The notes under the pieces were generated by a model. The model made no database searches. It was not told where the DNA came from and saw nothing but the letters and a program-made list of their open reading frames with translations. DNA of 8,965 nucleotides from Zavarzinia sp. (lineage in GTDB: Bacteria; Pseudomonadota; Alphaproteobacteria; Zavarziniales; Zavarziniaceae), in contig JAQVKV010000051.1 in assembly GCA_028694545.1 (NCBI GenBank), positions 1-8,965 on the forward strand, in the 5' to 3' direction. Numbering within the stretch: position 1 is the first letter of the stretch; each line of letters starts with the position of its first letter. The translations under genes were made by a program, and so were the position numbers. Positions 1 to 5,717 of this stretch are shown here, one piece after another.

Positions 1-62
1 GCCTCGGCCGGGCGGATGGCCAGGGGGTGGTCGGGCAGGCGGATGCGGGCCAGGTCGGTCAT
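1..62 (-). CDS. Start of an unrecognised protein, N-terminal paralogue of the 722-1528 product (partial)
   Basis: Only the first 20 codons are in the window; the gene runs off the left edge. The reading frame begins with ATG at 62-60 and encodes a peptide starting MTDLARIRLPDHPLA. It matches the N terminus of the unrecognised membrane protein at 722-1528 (MTDLSRIHLPHRPLA), with about 12 of the first 18 residues identical. I infer a paralogue of that gene, so probably another membrane protein of unknown function. It starts 13 nt after the stop codon of the TRIC channel gene, with a weak GAAGG in the gap, and so is probably the fourth gene of the same transcript. Too little is visible to say whether the rest is intact. 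Confidence 0.6.
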   Translation of the reverse strand, partial: MTDLARIRLPDHPLAIRPAE

Positions 63-75
63 GACGGCACGGCCT

Positions 76-729
76 TCAGAGGCCGGGCGGGGCCGGCGGA
101 TGCCACAGCGTCCAGCCGCGATAGAGCGAGAGCAGGCGGAGCACCAGGCAAAGCGCGGCGCCGAACATCAAGGCTGGCAGTGGCGGCAGGCCGGCCAGAA
201 TCTCCCCCGCGACGACGGCATAACCGCCGGCCAGGGCGGCGACGGCATAGATCTCGGCTTGCAGCACGAGGGGCGCACGGACGACGAGAAGATCGCGCAG
301 CATGCCGCCGCCGATCCCGACCACCATGCCGATCGCGGGCGCCATGACGGGATCGACGCCGAAGGCCAGCGCCTTGCCCGTGCCGGCGGCGGCGAAAAGG
401 CCAAGGCCGATGGCGTCGAACAGGCGCACCGGCTTGTCGAGCTTCGCGATCCAGCCGCCGGCGATGATGGTGAAGATGCCGCCGGCCAGCGCGATGCCCG
501 CATTCCGGCCGGACTGGAAAGTCTCGGGCGGGGTGGCGCCCAGCAGCAGGTCGCGCAGGATGCCCCCGGCCAGGGCCGTGACGAAGGCGAGCAGAAGCAC
601 GCCGAACAGGTCGAACTTCTGGCGCAGCGCCAGCGCGGCGCCCGAGATGGCGAAGACGAAGATCCCGATCTGATCGAGGACCAGGATCAGCCATTGCACG
701 GAGTTTTCGAGGGGCGGCAAATCATCCAT
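76..729 (-). CDS. TRIC/UPF0126 family cation channel membrane protein (YicG/YadS-like)
   Basis: This 217-residue protein is an inner-membrane protein of the bacterial TRIC (UPF0126) family, which also includes E. coli YicG and YadS. TRIC proteins form trimeric monovalent-cation channels; the physiological role of the bacterial members is poorly defined. The sequence is almost entirely hydrophobic and can hold about seven membrane helices. It shows the family's internal duplication: a GG-x-x-R-D motif at residues 55-60 (GGILRD) recurs at 141-146 (GGMLRD). Length fits the family, usually a little over 200 residues. I chose the ATG at 729 rather than the upstream in-frame ATG at 933. The extra 68 residues are arginine- and serine-rich, non-membrane sequence, and they read through the coding region of the preceding gene. 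The start overlaps that gene's stop by 8 nt and has no Shine-Dalgarno sequence, which suggests translational coupling. Confidence 0.9.
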   Translation of the reverse strand: MDDLPPLENSVQWLILVLDQIGIFVFAISGAALALRQKFDLFGVLLLAFVTALAGGILRDLLLGATPPETFQSGRNAGIALAGGIFTIIAGGWIAKLDKPVRLFDAIGLGLFAAAGTGKALAFGVDPVMAPAIGMVVGIGGGMLRDLLVVRAPLVLQAEIYAVAALAGGYAVVAGEILAGLPPLPALMFGAALCLVLRLLSLYRGWTLWHPPAPPGL

Positions 730-1528
730 GGCGCAGAGTGTCGACGACACTGGCGTGAAGCGCCATCGCTTCCGTCGTGTCGAGCCCGATGAAGCGGCCG
801 CCGGCATCGACCGGCAGGACATGGGTCCCGTCCACCGTGACGCCGAGGATGATGCTCCTGCCCGGGTCGAGCATGAGGGGCTGATCCTTCCAGTCCACCT
901 GCCAGGCCTCGCGCCGGCCCTTGCCTTCGCCATGGCGGACGCGCCAGCCCCAGCGCGTGCGCTTTTCCAGCGTCAGGGCGACGGGCCGGGCGAGGCCCGT
1001 GGCGAAGGCGCGTCGGAAGGCACGCTTGCGGAACACGTCGCCCACGGTGCGGCGCGCGCCGAGGATCGTCAGCGCCAGCAGGATGAAGGCGGTGGCGATG
1101 AACGTGCCCAGCCGGTTCCAATAAGTATCCAGCGCGAAGGCGGTGGTCAGGCGACCGGGCCTAGCCGGATCCGCGACCACGGCGGAAGCGAGATCCTCGT
1201 CCGGCAGGGACAGGAAGAAGATCGGCGCGGTATCGCGGACCAGGAGGCCGTCCGCTCCCGGCGCCTCCACGGCAAAGATGCAATAGACGAGGAAGCGCGC
1301 CCGCCCGCAGGACGTCTCCAGAACTCGGCCCCCGTCCACCGGGGCAAGACCTTGGCGCAGGGGCAAGTCCGCCACGAGGCCCGGCCCCAGCCACGCCGAA
1401 AAGGCGACGAGGCCAAGGCCCAGGACGAAGAGGAAGGCGACCAGCAGCACGGTCTGCCGCGGCTCGGCCCCGGGCGGCGCCACGGCCAGGGGACGATGGG
1501 GCAGGTGGATGCGCGAAAGGTCGGTCAT
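722..1528 (-). CDS. Unrecognised two-helix membrane protein
   Basis: I do not recognise a family for this 268-residue protein. The visible layout is a short basic N terminus (1-25) and a strong hydrophobic segment at about 26-46. A region at about 47-139, probably periplasmic, contains Cys74 and Cys83. A second hydrophobic segment lies at about 141-157, followed by a positively charged, tryptophan-containing soluble C-terminal domain (about 158-268) that is probably cytoplasmic. A periplasmic middle region and cytoplasmic C terminus follow from the positive-inside rule, not from homology. The ATG at 1528 lies 2 nt after the stop of the acyl-CoA dehydrogenase gene and has no good ribosome binding site. 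The stop overlaps the TRIC gene start by 8 nt. The gene beginning at 62 has a very similar N terminus, which supports this start. An in-frame extension upstream to 1810 only reads through the dehydrogenase gene and is not credible. Confidence 0.8.
   Translation of the reverse strand: MTDLSRIHLPHRPLAVAPPGAEPRQTVLLVAFLFVLGLGLVAFSAWLGPGLVADLPLRQGLAPVDGGRVLETSCGRARFLVYCIFAVEAPGADGLLVRDTAPIFFLSLPDEDLASAVVADPARPGRLTTAFALDTYWNRLGTFIATAFILLALTILGARRTVGDVFRKRAFRRAFATGLARPVALTLEKRTRWGWRVRHGEGKGRREAWQVDWKDQPLMLDPGRSIILGVTVDGTHVLPVDAGGRFIGLDTTEAMALHASVVDTLRHG
737..751 (-). repeat. Short palindrome just upstream of the TRIC gene start
   Basis: A perfect inverted repeat with 7-base arms (AGTGTCG / CGACACT) around one central base lies inside the 3' end of the 722-1528 gene. 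It ends 7 nt before the ATG of the TRIC gene. In mRNA it could form a 6-bp stem with a 3-nt loop over the region where a ribosome binding site would sit. No Shine-Dalgarno sequence is present there. A link to translational coupling is an inference; the repeat could be chance. Confidence 0.25.
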
Positions 1529-1530
1529 GC

Positions 1531-2673
1531 CTACCGCGTCAGGCTGCGGGCGATCACCATCTGCTGGATCTGGCTGGTGCCTTCGTAGATGCGGAAAATG
1601 CGGACGTCGCGGTAGAAGCGTTCGATGCCGTAGTCGGCGACGTAACCTGCCCCGCCGAAGATCTGCACGGCACGGTCCGCCACCCGGCCCACCATTTCGG
1701 AGGCGAAATACTTGCAGCAGGCGGCTTCCGTCGAGACATTCTCGCCCGCGTCGAAACGGGCGGCTGCGTCGCGCACCATGCATTGGGCGGCGTAGATCTC
1801 CGTCTTGCAATCGGCCAGCATGGCCTGGACAAGCTGGAAATCGGCGATGCGCTGGCCGAACTGCCTGCGCTCGGTCGCGTAATTGATGCTGTCCTCCAGC
1901 AGGCGGAGCGCCACGCCGACACAGACCGAGGAGATATGCAGCCGGCCCCGGTCCAGCACCTTCATGGCGGTCTTGAAGCCCTTGCCCTCGGTGCCGCCGA
2001 TCAGATTCGCGGCCGGTACGCGCGCATCCTCGAAGATCACGTCGGCGATCTTCGCGCCTTGCTGGCCCATCTTCTTCTCAGGTTTGCCGATGCGGATGCC
2101 CGGCGTGTCCGCCTCGACGACGAAGGCGGAAATGCCGCCCGCGCCCTTGATGGCGGCATCGGTCCTCGCCATCACGGTGAAGATGCCGGCGGTCGGCGCA
2201 TTGGTGATGTAGCGCTTGGTGCCGTTCAGGACGTAGTGATCGCCGTCCCGCCGTGCACTGGTCTTCAGGGAGGCGGCGTCGGAACCGGCGTCCGGCTCGG
2301 TCAGGCAGAAGGAGGAGGTGAGTTCGCCGCTGGCGAGTTTCGGCAGATATGTCGCCTTCTGTTCGGCCGTGCCGTCGATGATCAGGCCCTGCGCGCCGAT
2401 GCCGACATTGGTGCCGAAGGCGGAACGGAAGGCGGGCGAGGTCTGGCAGAAGGTGAACATCACCTCGATCTCGTCGCTCATGGCAAGGCCAAGGCCGCCG
2501 TATTCCTCCGGGATCGACAGGCCGTAGAGACCAAGCTCGCGCATTTCCGCCAGAATTTCGGCCGGCACGGCGTCGTCTTCAGAGACCCGCGCCTCGGCCG
2601 GGCGCAGGCGCTCGCGCACGAAACGCTCCAGTGTCTCGATGAATTGCGCCCGCGTCTCACGGTCGATCGCCAT
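1531..2673 (-). CDS. Acyl-CoA dehydrogenase
   Basis: This 380-residue FAD enzyme introduces a trans-2,3 double bond into an acyl-CoA thioester and passes electrons to electron-transferring flavoprotein. It acts in the cytosol, in fatty-acid or branched-chain amino-acid breakdown. The length is typical. Both family signatures are present: CLTEPDAGSD at residues 123-132, and a second beginning QIFGGAG at 337 and ending at Asp356. The catalytic base is predicted to be Glu364 in the IYEGTSQIQ motif, the position used by short- and medium-chain enzymes. Arg269-Gln274 (RRQFGQ) matches the family's FAD-contacting region. Substrate chain length cannot be read from the sequence. I chose the ATG at 2673, seven nt after a GGAGG, over an in-frame ATG at 2715 that adds 14 unconserved residues. 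It is the first gene of an apparent four-gene minus-strand unit and diverges from the HerA-like gene. Confidence 0.95.
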   Translation of the reverse strand: MAIDRETRAQFIETLERFVRERLRPAEARVSEDDAVPAEILAEMRELGLYGLSIPEEYGGLGLAMSDEIEVMFTFCQTSPAFRSAFGTNVGIGAQGLIIDGTAEQKATYLPKLASGELTSSFCLTEPDAGSDAASLKTSARRDGDHYVLNGTKRYITNAPTAGIFTVMARTDAAIKGAGGISAFVVEADTPGIRIGKPEKKMGQQGAKIADVIFEDARVPAANLIGGTEGKGFKTAMKVLDRGRLHISSVCVGVALRLLEDSINYATERRQFGQRIADFQLVQAMLADCKTEIYAAQCMVRDAAARFDAGENVSTEAACCKYFASEMVGRVADRAVQIFGGAGYVADYGIERFYRDVRIFRIYEGTSQIQQMVIARSLTR

Positions 2674-2680
2674 GGCTTCC

Positions 2681-2685
2681 CCTCC
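2681..2685 (-). promoter_or_regulatory. Shine-Dalgarno site fixing the acyl-CoA dehydrogenase start
   Basis: On the minus strand GGAGG is followed by a 7-nt spacer and the ATG at 2673. It is the strongest ribosome binding site in this operon and decides between the two in-frame start codons. The 188-bp divergent region it sits in (2674-2861) shows no promoter that I can support on either strand. Confidence 0.7.
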
Positions 2686-2861
2686 GGTTTTTCTTGTGGC
2701 GGGGGAGTGAAGCACTTTCCTTATCGACCGACCAGTGTTTCGAGGAGGGTATCGGGGGGGCGCCGGGGCCGCGCGAAATCCCCACCGGCGGACATCGGAG
2801 GCTTCCGCTTTCGGCGGTTCGTGCTAGGAGAGGGGCGTCGGAGTGCGGTCGGGGTAGAGGC

Positions 2862-4364
2862 ATGAGAGTCGAAATCGAGATGGGCACCCAGGCGAAGGGC
2901 CTGCCGGCGCAGCTCGATCTCGAGGAATTGCTGGCGACCCGTCTCCTGGTGCAGGGCAATTCGGGCTCGGGCAAGTCGCATCTGTTGCGCCGCCTGCTCG
3001 AACAGAGCGCCACCCATGTGCAGCAGGCCGTGATCGATCCGGAAGGGGATTTCGTCACCCTGGCCGATGAATACGGCCATGTCGTCGTCGAGGCGACGCG
3101 GAGCGAGGACGACCTGACCCGAATCGCGGCCCGCGCGCGCCAGCACCGGGTCTCGGTCGTGCTCAGCCTCGAAGGGCTGGACGCCGAGGCGCAGATGCGC
3201 GCGGCCGCCGCCTTCCTGGGCGGGCTGTTCGATGCCGAGCGCGACTACTGGTATCCGATGCTGGTGGTCGTCGACGAGGCGCAGCTCTTCGCGCCCGCCG
3301 CCGCCGGCGATGTCTCGGACGAGGCGCGCAAGCTGTCCCTCGGCGCCATGGCCAACCTGATGTCGCGCGGGCGCAAGCGCGGCCTCGCCGGCGTGATCGC
3401 GACCCAGCGCCTGGCGAAGCTGGCGAAGAACGTGGCGGCGGAAGCCTCCAACTTCCTGATGGGCCGCACCTTCCTCGATATCGACATGGCGCGCGCTGGC
3501 GATCTTCTCGGCATGGACCGGCGCCAGACGGAAATGTTCCGCGACCTCGAACGGGGCCATTTCGTCGCGCTGGGCCCGGCGGTCTCGCGCGTGCCGCTGC
3601 CGATCCGGATCGGCCCGGTGGTGACCAGCAGCCGTTCGACCAGCCCCGTCCTCGTGCCCCTGCCCGAGCAGCCGCCGGAAGACGCCGCCGGGCTGATCTT
3701 CACGCCGGGCGCGGACGAGCCGCGTGTGTTCCGCCCGGCACCGCGCGCGCCGACGCCCTCGCCGACGGCGGACATCATGCTCGAACTTGCTCGCAGCCGC
3801 CCGGCGAGCCTGGGCGCCCCGCCGCCCGTCGAGGAACCGGACGACGGTCTCTCGGAAGAAGAGCGGCAGCAGGCCCATCAGGAAATCATGCGCGACATCT
3901 TGGGCGATCCGGACGCGGCCTATCGCACCCATGCGATCCTCTATCAGGATTTCCTGGTCCGCTGCCGTATCCGCAAGCTGACCGGGGCACCGCCGGAGCT
4001 GCCGGCCTTCCGCCGCCTGCTGGCCATGGTGCGGGCCGGGATCGACCCTGACGCGGGCGATGATTCGGCTTCCGCCCGCGCGATCGAGATGGCGGCACGC
4101 CTGACCGAGGACCTACAGGGCATCTTCCTGCTGGTCGCGCAAGCCGCCGTCGCGGGCCGGCCCTGTCCGGGCGATGCCGCCGTGGCGCGTGCCTATGGCA
4201 CCCAGTCGCTGGGACGGGCGCGGCGCCTGCTTGCCTATCTCGAGGAATGTGGTCTCATCGTCATGCGCACGGATTTCCGGGGGCAGCGGGTCATTGCCGT
4301 GCCGGATCTCGGTGTCGAGACGGCGCCCGGCGATGCCGCGGCACCAGCCCCCGTCACCGCCTGA
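2862..4364 (+). CDS. HerA/FtsK-like P-loop ATPase (DUF87 type) with C-terminal winged-helix-like region
   Basis: This 500-residue protein is a RecA-fold ATPase resembling the central domain of HerA helicase. HerA proteins are hexameric DNA translocases that usually act with the nuclease NurA in end resection or defence. Visible motifs are Walker A GNSGSGKS at 32-39, Walker B LVVVDEA at 134-140, a basic MSRGRKRG stretch at 167-174 as a possible arginine finger, and ATQR at 180-183, a sensor-like motif. A proline-rich, low-complexity linker spans about 255-330. The C-terminal part (about 330-485) is helical and ends in a segment at 440-482 resembling a winged helix, possibly for DNA or protein binding. 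The ATG at 2862 is preceded by a purine-rich GGGGTAGAGG. In-frame ATGs further upstream run through the intergenic region with unlikely sequence. The DinB-like gene follows 13 nt downstream. The ATPase call is firm; DNA translocation is an inference from the family. Confidence 0.85.
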   Translation: MRVEIEMGTQAKGLPAQLDLEELLATRLLVQGNSGSGKSHLLRRLLEQSATHVQQAVIDPEGDFVTLADEYGHVVVEATRSEDDLTRIAARARQHRVSVVLSLEGLDAEAQMRAAAAFLGGLFDAERDYWYPMLVVVDEAQLFAPAAAGDVSDEARKLSLGAMANLMSRGRKRGLAGVIATQRLAKLAKNVAAEASNFLMGRTFLDIDMARAGDLLGMDRRQTEMFRDLERGHFVALGPAVSRVPLPIRIGPVVTSSRSTSPVLVPLPEQPPEDAAGLIFTPGADEPRVFRPAPRAPTPSPTADIMLELARSRPASLGAPPPVEEPDDGLSEEERQQAHQEIMRDILGDPDAAYRTHAILYQDFLVRCRIRKLTGAPPELPAFRRLLAMVRAGIDPDAGDDSASARAIEMAARLTEDLQGIFLLVAQAAVAGRPCPGDAAVARAYGTQSLGRARRLLAYLEECGLIVMRTDFRGQRVIAVPDLGVETAPGDAAAPAPVTA

Positions 4365-4377
4365 GCGTGGAGATTCC

Positions 4378-4920
4378 ATGACAGGTCTCGCCCGTCACTT
4401 CGAGCGCATGGCGCTCAACAACGCCTGGTCCAACGAACGCCTGCTGCGTGCCTTCGAGGGCCTGTCGCAGGACGAATTCACGGCGCCGCGTGTCAGCTTC
4501 TTCCCCTCGCTGCGGGCGACGCTCAATCACATCCTGATCGTTGATCTCTATTATGTCGGCGGGCTGGAGACGGGGCGGGCGGATCCGTCCGTCGGCGCGG
4601 TGGAAACGCCGGCCCCGGACATCCCGGCCCTGCTCGCGGCCCAGCGCGCGGTGGATCGCCGCCTGCTCGACCTGTGCCGGGGGCTGGTGGACGCCGATCT
4701 TGCCTTTCCCGTGATCCTGGACCGGGGCGCGCGCGGGCTCCGCCACGAGACGCGCGAAACCGTGCTGCCCCATCTCTTCATCCACCAGATCCATCACCGG
4801 GGCCAGGTCCACGCCATGCTCTCGGGCACGGTGGTGGCGCCGCCCCAGCTCGACGAATTTTTCCTGGACGAGGATGCCGTGACGCGGGATCGTGATCTCG
4901 CGGCTTTCGGTCTTTCCTGA
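4378..4920 (+). CDS. DinB-family (DinB/YfiT fold) metal-binding protein
   Basis: This 180-residue protein belongs to the DinB/YfiT four-helix-bundle superfamily, whose members bind a divalent metal through three histidines. Some are thiol-dependent transferases or hydrolases, others are stress-induced proteins of unknown activity. The likely triad is visible: His51 in the ATLNHIL helix, and His136 and His140 in the C-terminal HQIHHRGQ motif, which is characteristic of the family. Length is typical. The ATG at 4378 lies five nt after a GGAG; an in-frame extension upstream to 4174 only reads through the ATPase gene. The 13-nt spacing to the ATPase suggests co-transcription. It converges on the TetR gene with only 15 nt between the two stop codons. 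Despite the name, it is unrelated to DNA polymerase IV. The substrate is unknown. Confidence 0.9.
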   Translation: MTGLARHFERMALNNAWSNERLLRAFEGLSQDEFTAPRVSFFPSLRATLNHILIVDLYYVGGLETGRADPSVGAVETPAPDIPALLAAQRAVDRRLLDLCRGLVDADLAFPVILDRGARGLRHETRETVLPHLFIHQIHHRGQVHAMLSGTVVAPPQLDEFFLDEDAVTRDRDLAAFGLS

Positions 4921-4935
4921 CGAGGCGTCCCGAGT

Positions 4936-5544
4936 TCAGGGCGCCAGAAGGCGGGCGATGACGAGGCGTAGCGCTTCGACCACCGCTTCCCGGTCCATCT
5001 GCGGGTTGCGGATGGCGCGGATGGTCAGGCCTTCGTAGACGGCGGCGATCATTTCCACCCGGGCCATGAGACGGTCGGCGGCGTCCGGTTTGGTGCAGCC
5101 GCAGGTCTCGGCGATCATGCGGGCCAGCATCGTGCGCATGCCGAGATCGGTTTCCTGCACCATGGCGGCGATCTTCGGGTTGCGCGAGGCTTCCACCGTC
5201 ACTTCGAGGAAGAGGCTGGCCCGGTCGGGGTCGCACATGTCCTCGAAACCGAAATCGGCCTGTTCCACCATGGCGTCGACGAAGGAGCCCTCATAGGCCT
5301 GCATCTGCTCCATATAGCCACGGAAACCCTCGATTCCGTCCTCGATGAAGGCGGCGATGATCGCTTCCTTGTTCTCGAAGTAATGATAGATATGGCCGAC
5401 GCTCATGCCAGCCTCCTTGGCGAGCGAGGCCATGGAGGCGGCGTGGAAGCCATTCTTGCGAAAGCAGCGGATCGCGGCGTCGATGATCTGGCGGCGCCGG
5501 GATTCGTGGCGCTTGTCGGCCCCGCCACCATCGCAGTTGATCAT
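4936..5544 (-). CDS. TetR/AcrR-family transcriptional repressor, divergent from the efflux operon
   Basis: This 202-residue regulator has the N-terminal TetR DNA-binding domain. Its helix-turn-helix lies at about residues 36-57, with the family pattern SMASLAKEAGMSVGHIYHYF followed by NKE. The remaining roughly 140 residues form the helical ligand-binding and dimerisation domain, which is too variable to indicate the ligand. I chose the ATG at 5544, nine nt after AGAGG. Another in-frame ATG three codons upstream (5553) directly abuts that site with no spacer, so it is less likely. The gene is divergent from an AcrA/AcrB-type pump, the usual place for a local repressor such as AcrR or TtgR. 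A perfect 20-bp palindrome lies 38 nt upstream of the chosen start and is the probable operator. Repression of itself and the pump, relieved by a pump substrate, is inferred from this layout. Confidence 0.92.
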   Translation of the reverse strand: MINCDGGGADKRHESRRRQIIDAAIRCFRKNGFHAASMASLAKEAGMSVGHIYHYFENKEAIIAAFIEDGIEGFRGYMEQMQAYEGSFVDAMVEQADFGFEDMCDPDRASLFLEVTVEASRNPKIAAMVQETDLGMRTMLARMIAETCGCTKPDAADRLMARVEMIAAVYEGLTIRAIRNPQMDREAVVEALRLVIARLLAP

Positions 5545-5578
5545 GCCTGCCATCCTCTATGAAATGCGTCTTGACTTC

Positions 5579-5607
5579 ATATTAGAATGAACGTTCATTC
5601 TAGGCAA
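5579..5607 (-). promoter_or_regulatory. Candidate promoter of the TetR gene
   Basis: On the minus strand TTGCCT (5607-5602, 4 of 6 matches to TTGACA) is followed by a 17-nt spacer and TAATAT (5584-5579, 4 of 6 to TATAAT). The spacer is almost exactly the palindromic operator, so a bound repressor would block RNA polymerase. The hexamers are imperfect and the call is by eye. Confidence 0.4.
5583..5602. promoter_or_regulatory. Palindromic operator, probable TetR-family repressor binding site
   Basis: A perfect 20-bp inverted repeat, TAGAATGAAC joined directly to its complement GTTCATTCTA, lies between the divergent repressor and efflux genes. It is A/T-rich in a G/C-rich window, and it is the longest perfect palindrome I noticed. 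Its size and symmetry fit a dimeric TetR-family protein; TGAAC/GTTCA half-sites are common among such operators. Binding by the adjacent regulator is inferred from position. Confidence 0.75.
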
Positions 5608-5630
5608 CGTCGCCGTAAGTGCGGCGCCAT

Positions 5631-5661
5631 CTGGCAGGGGGGAGGCCGGTGGGCATATAAC
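5631..5661 (+). promoter_or_regulatory. Weak candidate promoter for the efflux operon
   Basis: CTGGCA (5631-5636, 4 of 6 to TTGACA) is separated by 19 nt from TATAAC (5656-5661, 5 of 6 to TATAAT), with the adaptor ATG at 5718. The spacer is longer than ideal, and the operator would lie upstream of this promoter rather than in it. An alternative is TTGACT at 5571-5576 with a poor TTCATT 17 nt later, which would place the operator across the promoter. I cannot decide between them. Confidence 0.25.
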
Positions 5662-5717
5662 CGGGCGTGGTTGTTTCTCGCGTTCCGGTTGCCGTTCAAT
5701 GCTCCGATAGGTGTCTC

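Noticed and set aside
16..1588. Long plus-strand frames (16-792 and 728-1588) opposite the TRIC and unknown membrane-protein genes
   Set aside because: Both translate to charged, repetitive sequence rich in Gln, Asp, Glu, Gly and Arg. The minus strand gives a coherent membrane-protein family and overlapping operon spacing.
2720..2748. A possible acyl-CoA dehydrogenase promoter (GATAAG on the minus strand) and a CGACCGACCAGT stretch as a regulator site
   Set aside because: No acceptable -35 lies at the right distance, and the CGACCGAC stretch has no matching inverted half-site.
2761..2790. An imperfect stem-loop (CGCCGG / CCGGCG arms plus a bulge) upstream of the HerA-like gene, considered as a terminator or leader structure
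   Set aside because: It has no T-run, and short G/C stems like this are expected by chance at this base composition.
1783..2865. A 360-codon plus-strand frame opposite the acyl-CoA dehydrogenase
   Set aside because: It is an antisense shadow: the minus strand carries both dehydrogenase signatures and the catalytic Glu.
2721..3932. A 403-codon minus-strand frame opposite the HerA-like gene
   Set aside because: The translation is Arg/Ala/Gly/His-rich low-complexity sequence without motifs, while the plus strand has intact Walker A and B motifs.
2862..4920. An antiphage HerA-based defence system
   Set aside because: No NurA, SIR2, DUF4297 or other effector gene is present, the composition matches the surrounding genes, and no mobile-element signals are nearby.
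4918..4938. A bidirectional terminator between the convergent DinB-like and TetR genes
   Set aside because: Only 15 nt separate the stop codons and I see no stem with a T-run.
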